Shown piece by piece: positions 26,722-34,539 of a stretch of 64,000 nt of DNA. Where the stretch lies: the NCBI GenBank assembly GCA_029762625.1, contig JARVGI010000002.1, positions 64,772 through 128,771 on the forward strand. Direction: 5' to 3'. Positions within the stretch are counted from its first letter, which is position 1; each line of letters opens with the position of its first letter. The notes below the pieces were generated by a model. It did not search any database. It had not been told where the DNA came from and worked only from the letters and a program-made list of their open reading frames with translations. Source of the DNA: Methanomicrobiaceae archaeon (lineage in GTDB: Archaea > Halobacteriota > Methanomicrobia > Methanomicrobiales > Methanomicrobiaceae). Made by a program: the position numbers and the translations under genes.

Positions 26722-27561
26722 ATGGATAATGCTGCGGCATATATCAAAATGCTGAGAATAGGAGACTGGATCAAGTTCTACCCGGTCTTTCCCCTCGCAG
26801 GGGCGCTCTGCGCCTGCGGCATCGCGCCCGAGCTTATACCGGTTCTGATAATTTTTATGTGCATTACCGGATACGGCTTCGTGGTCAACAATTTCTATGA
26901 CGTGGAGATCGATCGCAGCCATACGGGAAAGGTCGAGAAGAACACCAACCCTCTCGTGAACGGGACCGTGAGCAGGGAGGGAACTCTCGTCCTCATGGCC
27001 GTGCTGGTGGCCCTCCCTCTCTGCATCGCCGCAGTGATGAGCGTTGCCGGTCTCATATTCTGCCTGATCTGCATCGGGGCCCTCACCGTCTACTCGGCGC
27101 CGCCGTTCCGGTTCAAGGACCGTTTTCTGGTCGATATTCTCACCCACGGGCTGATGTTCGGCGGCCTGCCCGTACTCGCCGGCTACGCCCTCGCCGGCGG
27201 AACGCTCGCATCGCCCGATCCCCTCCTGGCGGGCTGCGCCCTGATAGGGACGCTGGTGTGCTTCGAGGCTTTGGTCGCCCACCAGATATGCGATTACTGG
27301 GAGGACAGGGATTCGGCGACGACCACGGTGGTGCACCTCGGACACAGGATGGGCGGGATCCTTCTCGGCAGCATGATGGCAGTCTCGATCGCCGCACTGG
27401 AGCTTGTTGCGCTCGCAGTACCCCTTGACACATTACTGCATGCGGGGGTGCTGGTCACCCTCGCTGCCTATCCCGCCCTCAGCTGCAGGCAGGAGGTCAT
27501 GGTCCAGATGAAGAGCACCTACTCCCGGGTGCTCGTGGCCTGTATGAACCTGCAGCGCTGA
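26722..27561 (+). CDS. UbiA-family prenyltransferase
   Basis: 279 aa integral membrane enzyme, about 8-9 helices. First Asp-rich motif VVNNFYDVEIDRSHTGK and second DYWEDRDSATTTVVHLGHRM are both present. YSAPPFRFKDRF follows the usual central position. Related enzymes make archaeal ether lipids (DGGGP synthase) or quinone/haem-like products; the substrate here is not clear. A tiny ATG-GAT-CTG-TAA reading frame with a better ribosome site (GAGGTGTA) ends just before this start. Confidence 0.85.
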   Translation: MDNAAAYIKMLRIGDWIKFYPVFPLAGALCACGIAPELIPVLIIFMCITGYGFVVNNFYDVEIDRSHTGKVEKNTNPLVNGTVSREGTLVLMAVLVALPLCIAAVMSVAGLIFCLICIGALTVYSAPPFRFKDRFLVDILTHGLMFGGLPVLAGYALAGGTLASPDPLLAGCALIGTLVCFEALVAHQICDYWEDRDSATTTVVHLGHRMGGILLGSMMAVSIAALELVALAVPLDTLLHAGVLVTLAAYPALSCRQEVMVQMKSTYSRVLVACMNLQR

Positions 27562-27565
27562 AACC

Positions 27566-27573
27566 TTTTTTTT
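27566..27573 (+). terminator. Oligo-T run after the UbiA gene
   Basis: T8 just after the stop codon. It may end the prenyltransferase transcript or allow read-through into the small ORF behind it. Confidence 0.4.
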
Positions 27574-27584
27574 GGGAGACGCGG

Positions 27585-27692
27585 ATGAAGCGGAGCGTTC
27601 CCGAAATCAGGGCCGAGGAACTTGCAGGCGCCCTTGCGTTCTCCCTCCTGCTGGCCTGGTTTCTCTGGCGGTTCTGGCCGTATCTCTCCTGA
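27585..27692 (+). CDS. Candidate 35-aa membrane miniprotein
   Basis: ATG with GGGAG six bases upstream, encoding MKRSVPEIRAEELAGALA and one hydrophobic segment rich in Leu and Trp (LLLAWFLWRFW), ending PYLS. A short amphipathic head plus one helix is typical of small membrane proteins. No homologue recognised; it could be a chance ORF. Confidence 0.4.
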   Translation: MKRSVPEIRAEELAGALAFSLLLAWFLWRFWPYLS

Positions 27693-27774
27693 TACACGAC
27701 TGATGTTCCCTCTGCTGCCGGACCTCCCCCTTCCATGCTTCCATGGTATGCTCCGGCACCATGCAGTGTGGCGC

Positions 27775-28218
27775 TCACCCGTGCACCCTGCCGGGCCGGA
27801 CGATGTCGGCGAGCCCGGCAACCACTACCACCACAAAGACGACTACTTTGATGAAGGGTGCAAACACCGCAAACATGGAAAATACCGCTATCCCGGCGAT
27901 TGTATCCACCATCAGAAAGATGCGGATCAGGAACTCCACCAGGAGCACCGCCCCGCCCGCGTTGAGGAAGGGGGCGGCGATATTGACCGGAAAAGGGAAT
28001 ACGGTAAAGATTTCGGCGACGAGAAAGGTGAGCGAGAAGAGGAGGACCAGCCAGACGTTGTCGGTGAGAAATGCGGCGATGGTGCGCACCGGTGTGATCT
28101 CCGTAGTGCCGGCAAGCCAGTTCAGCACCACGACCACGATGAGGAAGACGGCGATGCCGATGATCCGGTGGAGGACCAGCCAGGGGAGGGGTTCCCGATC
28201 ATGCCCTGCCGTGACCAT
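27775..28218 (-). CDS. Small integral membrane protein, unknown family
   Basis: 147 aa with four strong hydrophobic segments (about residues 18-36, 55-75, 85-105 and 115-140) and little else. GGAGGCTGCA precedes ATG. No conserved catalytic motif seen. Stands alone between divergent plus-strand neighbours. Confidence 0.7.
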   Translation of the reverse strand: MVTAGHDREPLPWLVLHRIIGIAVFLIVVVVLNWLAGTTEITPVRTIAAFLTDNVWLVLLFSLTFLVAEIFTVFPFPVNIAAPFLNAGGAVLLVEFLIRIFLMVDTIAGIAVFSMFAVFAPFIKVVVFVVVVVAGLADIVRPGRVHG

Positions 28219-28335
28219 TGCAGCCTCCTCCGTGACGTCCTCCCATGGTGCGCATGATATGGTACAGTTACGCGCCCCCCCTATATAGGCATGCAGTGGC
28301 GATACCGTTTTGGCGTCTGCCGGTCATGGAGGGTC

Positions 28336-28767
28336 ATGGCACGTGCTGATCGCGCGGTGGAGAATTTCCGGCAGGGCTGTAACTGCTCGCAGGCGGTGCT
28401 GACGGCCTTTGCAGAGGATTACGGGATGGATGAGACGACGGCGGCACTGGTTGCCCGGGGGTTCGGCGGCGGGATGGGCCGCACCGGTGGCGTCTGCGGG
28501 GCGGTGAGCGGTGCGGTGATGGTGATCGGGCTGTCCACCCGCGCGATCGAGGATGCCGGCGAGGGAAAACAGCAGGCCTACGCACTGGTGCGAGAGTTTT
28601 TCCGCCGTTTCGGCGATCGGCACCCGTCGATTGAGTGCAGGGCCATGCTGGGCTATGATATTGGCGACCCCGAGATGTACGTCCTCATCAAGGACCACAA
28701 TCTCTTCGAGACGGTCTGTGCCGGGGTCATCAGGGATGCCTCGGAGGTTCTCGAGGAGATCCTCTGA
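28336..28767 (+). CDS. C_GCAxxG_C_C family redox-type protein
   Basis: 143 aa. Cysteines fall as in the family named for its motif: FRQGCNCSQAVLTAF, GGGMGRTGGVCGAVSGAVM, a Cys in SIECRAMLG and one in ETVCAGVI. The protein is thought to bind metal or an electron-transfer partner; function not established. ATG 28336 has GGAGGG three to eight bases upstream. Confidence 0.9.
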   Translation: MARADRAVENFRQGCNCSQAVLTAFAEDYGMDETTAALVARGFGGGMGRTGGVCGAVSGAVMVIGLSTRAIEDAGEGKQQAYALVREFFRRFGDRHPSIECRAMLGYDIGDPEMYVLIKDHNLFETVCAGVIRDASEVLEEIL

Positions 28768-28807
28768 TACCATGGAACGGTACTGCGATAAAGGAGAGGA
28801 ATGAGGT

Positions 28808-29488
28808 ATGGAGGTCTACGTGGGCACAAGCGGGTGGTACTATGAATGGAACGAGGAGAAGTCGCTGGACTGGTTTTTGGAGCATTCCGGCCTGAATACG
28901 GTGGAGCTCAACGCCAGCTTCTACCGGTTCCCCTATCCCAACATGATCAAATCGTGGGTGGAAAAGGGAGCCGACCTCTCCTGGTCGGTGAAGGTGCACC
29001 GTTCGGTCACCCACTCCCACCTCTTCAATGAAGAGGGGTTTGCGGTGTGGGAGAAGTTTCGGGACGCGTTTTCTCCCCTGGACGATCTCATCGACTTCTA
29101 CCTCTTCCAGGCCCCGCCCCGGTTCGACGACGCGGACCGTCTCATCGATTTCGTGAAGGAGACCGGGCTCGGCGACCGGTGCGCCGTGGAGGTGCGCAAC
29201 TCCGATCTGCTGGGCGACGACGATCGCTGCGCCAGCATCGCCGAGCGTGCCGTGCTGGTCTCGGTCGATTCCCCTGATTTCCAGAACCGTATCTTTTCTG
29301 GCCCCCTCCTCTACCTGCGGATGCACGGGCGGGATGACTGGTACAAGCACGATTACACCGGGGAAGAACTGGAGGATACGGCGTCGATCATCCGCGACCG
29401 GAACCCCGAACAGGTGCACGTCTTTTTCAACAACGACCACGCGATGCTCGACAATGCCCGTGCGATGACCCGTATTCTCGCAGACTGA
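28808..29488 (+). CDS. DUF72 domain protein
   Basis: 226 aa TIM-barrel-like protein. VYVGTSGWYYEWN at the start, NTVELNASFYRFPYPNMIKS, FSVKVHRSVTH-like WSVKVHRSVTHSH, FLFQAPPRF-like YLFQAPPRFDD and YLRMHGRDDWYKHDYTGEEL are typical. Biochemical role unknown. GGAGAGGAATGAGGT precedes the ATG; 40 bp from the upstream gene, likely one transcript. Confidence 0.92.
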   Translation: MEVYVGTSGWYYEWNEEKSLDWFLEHSGLNTVELNASFYRFPYPNMIKSWVEKGADLSWSVKVHRSVTHSHLFNEEGFAVWEKFRDAFSPLDDLIDFYLFQAPPRFDDADRLIDFVKETGLGDRCAVEVRNSDLLGDDDRCASIAERAVLVSVDSPDFQNRIFSGPLLYLRMHGRDDWYKHDYTGEELEDTASIIRDRNPEQVHVFFNNDHAMLDNARAMTRILAD

Positions 29489-29510
29489 ACGCGCGGCAAC
29501 CGGTGTGCAC

Positions 29511-29868
29511 ATGACACCCCCGCCAGGGAATTCGTTGCACCCGAAGATGAGGGCCGGGTGGCGGGCCTGGCTGGAGGAACACCACCGGCGAGAGGAGGGG
29601 GGTCTGGCTGATCCGCGACAGGAAGGGGGCGGGAAACACGGGGGTGACCTACAATTGATCGGTCGGAGAGGCGATCTGTTTCGGGTGGATCGACAGCAAG
29701 CCGAACTCACTCGATGACCGGCGGACGATGGTATGAGTCGCCCCGCGCAGGCGGGGGATCCTGGAGTGGTGCCTCGCAGCGAAGCGGCCGGAGACGCGGG
29801 CACGGCGGATCGAGGAGACCGCACGGCTGGCGCAGGAAAACGTGCGGGCACACCAGTGGCGCACCTGA
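29511..29868 (+). pseudogene. Decayed YdeI/OmpD-associated family gene
   Basis: The first frame reads LHPKMRAGWRAWLEEHHRRE. At a G6 run the family sequence continues one frame over as VWLIRDRKGAGNTGVTYN, then a TGA, SVGEAICFGWIDSKPNSLDD, then another TGA. The same frame ends with AKRPETRARRIEETARLA and a natural stop. The middle ~80 residues of the normal protein are missing. One frameshift, two nonsense codons and an internal deletion make this a clear pseudogene. It lies between intact genes. Confidence 0.8.
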
Positions 29869-29881
29869 GACCGCTCGCAGG

Positions 29882-29918
29882 GTTAGAAATAAATACCAAT
29901 ATGTTACATCTTTCTAAC
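29882..29918. promoter_or_regulatory. Operator-like inverted repeat with TATA box
   Basis: Arms GTTAGAAA (29882-29889) and TTTCTAAC (29911-29918) enclose an AT-rich stretch with AAATAAATA, a TATA-like box ~65 bp before the first gene of the ABC cassette. A repressor such as the Xre-type protein encoded at the end of the cassette could bind it. Confidence 0.5.
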
Positions 29919-29957
29919 AAAGTGTGAGAAATATCCCACAGGTTGCAGTGATCAACG

Positions 29958-30380
29958 ATGGCAGCAGCACAGAACACGTGGCAGAGGAGCCGCGGGTGGA
30001 TGACCGCTATGTTCCTCTTCGGGGCCGTCCTCCTCGCAGTCGGGCTCTTCCAGATGCTCACCATGCCCGCCGGGGCGCCGGGCACCATCGCCGACTACTC
30101 GATCGCCGCGGGGTTCGTTATGATGATCCTCGCCGGGGCACGGATGCTCCGGGGGGAGTCCCGCTCTATGCAGGACGAGCGGACGAAACGGATCGGCGCA
30201 TGGGGCCTCTCCTACTCGTGGTTCCTGACATTCCTGGCAATGAATGCGGTCTTCTGGCTCGACCACCTCGGGATCGCCTCGCCCGATGCGGGCACGCTCT
30301 CGGTGGCATTCATCCTGGTGATGGGCCTCTCTGCGAAACTCTTCCAGAGCTACCTCTTCGGAAAGGGGGATGTGGCGTGA
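29958..30380 (+). CDS. Four-helix membrane protein, DUF2178-like
   Basis: 140 aa with four hydrophobic segments and a central cytoplasmic motif RSMQDERTKRIGAWGLSYSW. That DER-x-x-x-I pattern after two helices is typical of DUF2178-type archaeal proteins, which often neighbour a small HTH regulator. First gene of the cassette; its stop overlaps the ABC ATPase start (GTGA). Confidence 0.65.
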   Translation: MAAAQNTWQRSRGWMTAMFLFGAVLLAVGLFQMLTMPAGAPGTIADYSIAAGFVMMILAGARMLRGESRSMQDERTKRIGAWGLSYSWFLTFLAMNAVFWLDHLGIASPDAGTLSVAFILVMGLSAKLFQSYLFGKGDVA

Positions 30381-31309
30381 ACGTCATCGAGACATCGTCC
30401 CTCGGCAAGGCCTTCGGAGGACGGGTGGTGCTGGACGGCGTCAGCTTCGGCGTGAAGAAGGGGGAGGTCTTCGGGTTCCTGGGCCCCAACGGCGCGGGCA
30501 AGACCACCACACTGCGCCTGCTCCTTGGCCTGCTCGAGCCCGGCGAGGGCGAGGCGCTCGTCTTCGGGGATCGGCTCGCCGACCGGGAGGACCTCCGCCG
30601 CTGCGTCGGCGTCCTGCTCGAGAGCAACGGGCTCTTCGACCAGCTCTCCGCCCGCGAGAACCTGGACTACTACGGACGCCTCTATGGTGTTCCCGATCTC
30701 GCGCAGCGCATCAGTGACATCCTCGCACTCACTGGGCTTGAAGAGCGCGCCGATTCGGCGGTCGGCACCTTTTCGACGGGCATGAAGCGCAAGCTCGGTC
30801 TGGGCCGGTCGCTCCTCCATGAACCGGAGATCCTCTTTTTGGACGAGCCCTCGTCGGGGCTTGACCCGGAAGCCCAGCGGATGGTCAGGGAACTCATCAC
30901 CGAGGTGTCACGGCATGAATCGGTCACCGTCTTTCTCAATTCGCATAATCTGGACGAGGTGCAGCGGGTCTGCGATACGGTGGCCATCCTGGATCGCGGC
31001 CGGATACGGGCCTATGATCGGGTCGCCGCGCTCCAGGAGAACCGGGGCGGGGTGCATTTTGCTCTCACCCTTGCGGATGCCGGCGACGCATCCCGCGCAG
31101 AGGGTATTCTCGCCGCCATGGAGGAGGTGCGCGACTACCGGATCGAGGACGGCGTGATCACTACCGTGCTCCCGGAGGGCGCCGCCCCGGCGGAGGTGCT
31201 CGCCCGGATGGTCAGGGAGGGCATCCTCATCGAAGAAGCAAGGAAAACCCGCCGCTCTCTCGAGGAGATCTATCTCGACGCGGTGGGACCCGCAAAGGGA
31301 GCAGCATGA
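30377..31309 (+). CDS. ABC transporter ATP-binding protein
   Basis: 310 aa of the DrrA/NatA exporter class. Walker A FLGPNGAGKTTTLRLLLGLL, signature GTFSTGMKRKLGLGRSLL, Walker B EILFLDEPSSGLDPEAQRM, H-loop FLNSHNLDEV. A C-terminal ~90-residue domain follows, as in this class. GTG start 30377 overlaps the previous stop, preceded by G5. Pairs with the permease whose ATG overlaps its end. Confidence 0.92.
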   Translation: MNVIETSSLGKAFGGRVVLDGVSFGVKKGEVFGFLGPNGAGKTTTLRLLLGLLEPGEGEALVFGDRLADREDLRRCVGVLLESNGLFDQLSARENLDYYGRLYGVPDLAQRISDILALTGLEERADSAVGTFSTGMKRKLGLGRSLLHEPEILFLDEPSSGLDPEAQRMVRELITEVSRHESVTVFLNSHNLDEVQRVCDTVAILDRGRIRAYDRVAALQENRGGVHFALTLADAGDASRAEGILAAMEEVRDYRIEDGVITTVLPEGAAPAEVLARMVREGILIEEARKTRRSLEEIYLDAVGPAKGAA

Positions 31310-32004
31310 ACCCGATGCTCACGGTGGCCCGCAAGGAGATTGCCCAGCTCCTCCACAGCCGGATGTCCATGATATCAACCGCGTTCCTGGCGATATTCTT
31401 CGCATTTACCGCCGCCCCGGCGGTTACCATGGACAGCGGAGGCCTCGCGGTCCTCGACCAGCTCCTGTTTTCGATGGTCATGGTAATCGGGCTTTTTGCT
31501 GGCTATATCTTCGCATCCCAGATCTTTTTGCGCGAGAAGCAGCAGGGCGTCATCGAAACCCTCCTCTGCACCCCCCTCACCGTGCGGCAACTCTGGGCCG
31601 GCAAGGTGCTGGGCGTCACTCTCCTCGCCTGGGCGATGGCCATGGGTGCCGCCCTCCTCATCGTCGGGTTTTCCCGCGGCAGCGACGGGGTGCTCCTGCT
31701 CCCTTCCGCGCCGGTCATCGTCCACCTTGCGGTGGCGGTGCCCCTGTTCATCGCAGCGGGAACGGGCCTGCTGGGCCTGGCCCAGTTCATTCTGGGCATG
31801 CGCCAGGTCCAGATCGTCAATGTCGCGGTAATCTTCGTCCTCATCTTTCTGCTCACCATGACCCAGCAGCTGGTCAATCCGGACGCCGGCATCACCTGGC
31901 CGGTGGCGGGCGCATCCTTCCTCGCGGGGCTCGCTGCGCTGGGAGGCGTGTGGGCGACGGGGAGATGGTTGAACACGGAGCGGATCGTGACCAGCCTGCC
32001 CTGA
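31306..32004 (+). CDS. ABC-2 type transporter permease
   Basis: 232 aa with six membrane segments. [20 protein letters not shown] at the N-terminus and [20 protein letters not shown] are the ABC-2 permease hallmarks (ExxxGxxExLLxTP). ATGA overlap with the ATPase gene. Substrate unknown; such pairs export lipids, peptides, drugs or Na+. Confidence 0.85.
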   Translation: MNPMLTVARKEIAQLLHSRMSMISTAFLAIFFAFTAAPAVTMDSGGLAVLDQLLFSMVMVIGLFAGYIFASQIFLREKQQGVIETLLCTPLTVRQLWAGKVLGVTLLAWAMAMGAALLIVGFSRGSDGVLLLPSAPVIVHLAVAVPLFIAAGTGLLGLAQFILGMRQVQIVNVAVIFVLIFLLTMTQQLVNPDAGITWPVAGASFLAGLAALGGVWATGRWLNTERIVTSLP

Positions 32005-32014
32005 GGGGGCCCGG

Positions 32015-32218
32015 ATGAAGACACATATCAGGGAGTTTCGGGCGAGAAAGAACCTGACGCAGGCTGAGCTTGCCGAACTGGTCGGAGTGCGCAGGGAGAC
32101 GATCGTCTTTCTGGAGAAGGGCACCTACAACCCTTCGTTGCGTCTCGCCTATCATGTCGCACAGGCGCTGGATGCAGGCATCGAGGATATCTTTTCGTTT
32201 GACGACGAAGAGGATTGA
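32015..32218 (+). CDS. Xre-family HTH regulator (YozG-like, short)
   Basis: 67 aa made of one helix-turn-helix: [40 protein letters not shown], ending [10 protein letters not shown]. These short regulators frequently accompany DUF2178-like membrane proteins and transporters. 10 bp after the permease; likely autoregulates the cassette through the 29.9 kb repeat (inference). Confidence 0.9.
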   Translation: MKTHIREFRARKNLTQAELAELVGVRRETIVFLEKGTYNPSLRLAYHVAQALDAGIEDIFSFDDEED

Positions 32219-32319
32219 GCGTTGCAGACAAGCACCGCATCCGCTCTCGGCAGGGCGGTGGTGCGTGGATATCAGGATTACAAAGAGGTTCGCTTCAGTA
32301 TTCGAGAGAAACAGGAGGT

Positions 32320-32592
32320 TTAGTAGAATCTCCTGCTGCTGTTGAAGTCCCTGCGGGGCCGGGGCGGGCGAGCTTCGTCGATCCGCAGTGTCCGGCCAGC
32401 AAATTCGGTTCCGTTCAACGCTTCCATTGCTTTTTCTGCTTCTTCAACGGTTTCAAATTCAACGAAACCGAATCCTTTGCGCTCGATGACACGAACGTCT
32501 TTGACATCGCCGTAACTTGAAAATAACTCTTTTAATTGAGCTTCATCTACAGAGTATGTCAGATTGCCGACATAGAGTTTGGGATTTTCCAT
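32320..32592 (-). CDS. Single-RRM RNA-binding protein
   Basis: 90 aa RNA recognition motif. RNP2 KLYVGNLTYSV and RNP1 RKGFGFVEFETVEEAEKAM, then LNGTEFAGRTLRIDEARPP and a short Arg-rich tail (RRDFNSSRRFY). Resembles cyanobacterial/bacterial Rbp proteins. AGGAACGG lies just before ATG, and AT-rich sequence with GATATAGAT lies upstream. RRM proteins are uncommon in archaea, so transfer from bacteria is plausible. Confidence 0.93.
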   Translation of the reverse strand: MENPKLYVGNLTYSVDEAQLKELFSSYGDVKDVRVIERKGFGFVEFETVEEAEKAMEALNGTEFAGRTLRIDEARPPRPRRDFNSSRRFY

Positions 32593-32938
32593 TTCCGTTC
32601 CTCGTTCCTATCTATATCGTAACCCATTATCAATTAAGTTTGGGTCACCGGCATCACATACGCGTATCGCAGCAACGCGGTACGGCCCTCAGCGCGCTTC
32701 CATGTACCGGGTACGCGAGCCCCCTCCCCCCCTCTACCGCGGATGCCGGGGGCACCCCCCGCAGGGGTCAGCGGGGTGCAGGAGCAGGAGGAGGCCTGCG
32801 CCTCGTGCGGGCATGCGGCAGACTTCCGGCATGAAACCGATGTAAATACTTTCAAATCTTGAAAAGATAGCAGAATAACTTCGAATTTATTCGAAGTCAG
32901 GGCATGTTTTATCTGCTCGGGTACGCTACCATCAACTG
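32593..32938. other. Intergenic region with palindromes
   Basis: No supported gene. Left part carries the RRM gene promoter. The right part is AT-rich (32840-32900) and includes TTTCAA-ATC-TTGAAA and a near-perfect 20-bp palindrome at 32878-32897, ~50 bp upstream of the DUF333/chagasin gene. Confidence 0.5.
32878..32897. promoter_or_regulatory. Palindrome upstream of the DUF333/chagasin gene
   Basis: Arms ACTTCGAAT and ATTCGAAGT around TT. Position and AT-richness suggest an operator or a promoter-proximal hairpin. Confidence 0.45.
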
Positions 32939-33586
32939 GTGAATACTGTGAACAGGATTGTGCTGTACGGCATTGCCGCACTGGCAGCCATCTGCCTTCT
33001 CGCTGCGGCGCTGTGGGTGGTCTACGCCCCGGGAAAGGAGATCGCGGAGAGTGGAGGCGAGGCAGGCCTCGCCAACCCCGCCGCCGTCTGGTGCGTGGAG
33101 ATGGGCTACCGCCACGAGATACGGACCGATGCGGACGGCAACCAGTACGGCGTGTGCATCTTCCCCGACGGCACCGAACGGGACGCCTGGGAGGCTTACT
33201 ATGAGGTGCACTCTGGAGGGGCACCCCCGCTCGATGCATCCGCCGGGGAGGGTGGCTTGGTCGTCCTCACCGCAGCTGATGACGGAGAGACGGTGTCGTT
33301 TGAGGCGGGCCGGGTGTTTGCCGTCCGCCTTGAGGAGAACCCGTCCACCGGGTATAGATGGACATTGAACGCGACCAAAGGATTAATCCTGGACAACGAT
33401 CGCTTCGATCCCGCTTCCGGCGACGAAGGGCTCGTGGGGGCGCCCGGTGTGCACACCTGGACCTTCCACGGGGAGCAACCGGGCACGTATCGTATCGAGG
33501 GCGTCTATGTCCGGCCCTGGGAGGAGCCGACGGAAGCGGATGAGCGGTTCACTCTCACCGTCGAGATCGTTTCGCGCGAGGGGTAA
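32939..33586 (+). CDS. Membrane-anchored DUF333 plus chagasin-like inhibitor fusion
   Basis: 215 aa. One N-terminal membrane segment (IVLYGIAALAAICLLAAALW) puts the rest outside. Residues ~45-90 are a DUF333 unit (NPAAVWCVEMGYRHEIRTDA, DGNQYGVCIFPDGTERDAWE). Residues ~105-212 are an I42/chagasin-like domain with NPSTGYRW, PGVHTWTFHGEQPGTY and the RPWE loop, the cysteine-protease-inhibitor contact motifs. Start is GTG (32939; another GTG at 32948), without a clear ribosome site. The two-domain combination is unusual. Confidence 0.85.
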   Translation: MNTVNRIVLYGIAALAAICLLAAALWVVYAPGKEIAESGGEAGLANPAAVWCVEMGYRHEIRTDADGNQYGVCIFPDGTERDAWEAYYEVHSGGAPPLDASAGEGGLVVLTAADDGETVSFEAGRVFAVRLEENPSTGYRWTLNATKGLILDNDRFDPASGDEGLVGAPGVHTWTFHGEQPGTYRIEGVYVRPWEEPTEADERFTLTVEIVSREG

Positions 33587-33593
33587 AACCCCA

Positions 33594-34463
33594 TCACGCC
33601 CCCTCCTCGAAGATGAGGACCGGCTCTCCCACGGCATTTTTTAAAACAAGCCGCCCCCCCTCGATCTCTGCCGTAGCTGCGCACGCGAGCGCCGCAAGGT
33701 AGGCCGATTCCTGCTCCATGACTCCCGCAGGCTCGGCACAGTACATCAAGGTGGTGGCGACGTGACCGGTGCGTATCACATTCCCTTCCTGCGTGAAGTT
33801 CGTGGCGTACCGGTTACAGCCTGCCGATCCCTCGAGGTCGCCGTCGTCGCCGAAGAACGCGGTGATGCTCGTTGTCTCGAGCACCGGGCGGACCTCGCCG
33901 GGAGCGGTTGCTAGGGAGACCAGGTGCCATGCGGTGCCGTGCAGGTCCAGCTGCCCGACGGGTGCCTCCCCCGCCCCGAATACGAGCAGTACCTCTCCTT
34001 CGTCGTCCTTCACATAGAGCTCATGGGCAGCGAAGGAGAAGGCGGCCGCACGCTCCAGCGCGGTAAGAAACTCGATCTCCTGGCGCATCACGCCGGGCGG
34101 ATCGAGACAGTAGATCTCCGTCCATGCCAGCTCGCTGACCTGGAGGGCGTCGCCGTCGACGGCGTAGCGCGCAGTGTAGTGGTTGCAGCCGGTAGTGCCG
34201 GAGAGCTCTTTTTGGGAATCGTTGAAAACCGCGGTGATATCGGTCCCCTCGAGCACCGGTTGGCCCGCACCGGTCTCGTTGCGGTACGATATCAGGCGCC
34301 ACGTGGTGCCGGAGAGTTCCCCGGCATGCGGCGGGGTGGGAGTACCGTCGGGCGTGGGCGCATAGACCGGGTCACCCCCGCCAGGCACCGTACAGCCGCA
34401 GGCACAGGCGGTGAGAAGAAGGAGAATCGCAGCACAGCACCGGATAAGTACATTGGATGTCAT
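33594..34463 (-). CDS. Lipoprotein with two META (HslJ-like) domains
   Basis: 289 aa. Signal region CCAAILLLLTACACGCTVPG with lipobox-like Cys, then a Pro/Thr linker and two META domains. Each has GTTW/GTAWxLxS, an SGTTGCNHYTARY or GSAGCNRYATNF motif, and YCxDPPGVM/YCAEPAGVM followed by QE. META domains occur in HslJ and related surface stress proteins. GAGGAATACG precedes ATG; TATA box ~37 bp upstream. Convergent with the DUF333/chagasin gene, 7 bp apart. Confidence 0.88.
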   Translation of the reverse strand: MTSNVLIRCCAAILLLLTACACGCTVPGGGDPVYAPTPDGTPTPPHAGELSGTTWRLISYRNETGAGQPVLEGTDITAVFNDSQKELSGTTGCNHYTARYAVDGDALQVSELAWTEIYCLDPPGVMRQEIEFLTALERAAAFSFAAHELYVKDDEGEVLLVFGAGEAPVGQLDLHGTAWHLVSLATAPGEVRPVLETTSITAFFGDDGDLEGSAGCNRYATNFTQEGNVIRTGHVATTLMYCAEPAGVMEQESAYLAALACAATAEIEGGRLVLKNAVGEPVLIFEEGA

Positions 34464-34496
34464 CGTATTCCTCGGTGTGGGGTATCAACAGGGGGG

Positions 34497-34504
34497 ATAT
34501 AAAA
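34497..34504 (-). promoter_or_regulatory. TATA box of the META lipoprotein gene
   Basis: TTTTATAT on the minus strand, 34-41 bp upstream of ATG 34463. Confidence 0.55.
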
Positions 34505-34539
34505 TGCTTTTCCGGGAGACGTCACTGCCGGGAGAGGGT

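Noticed and set aside
26711-26722. Tiny ATG-GAT-CTG-TAA frame before the UbiA gene as a leader peptide
   Set aside because: Only three codons with no attenuation structure; likely coincidence, although its ribosome site is good.
28730-30088. 452-codon minus-strand frame across the DUF72 gene and the YdeI remnant
   Set aside because: No domain; it runs antisense to the DUF72 gene and the pseudogene.
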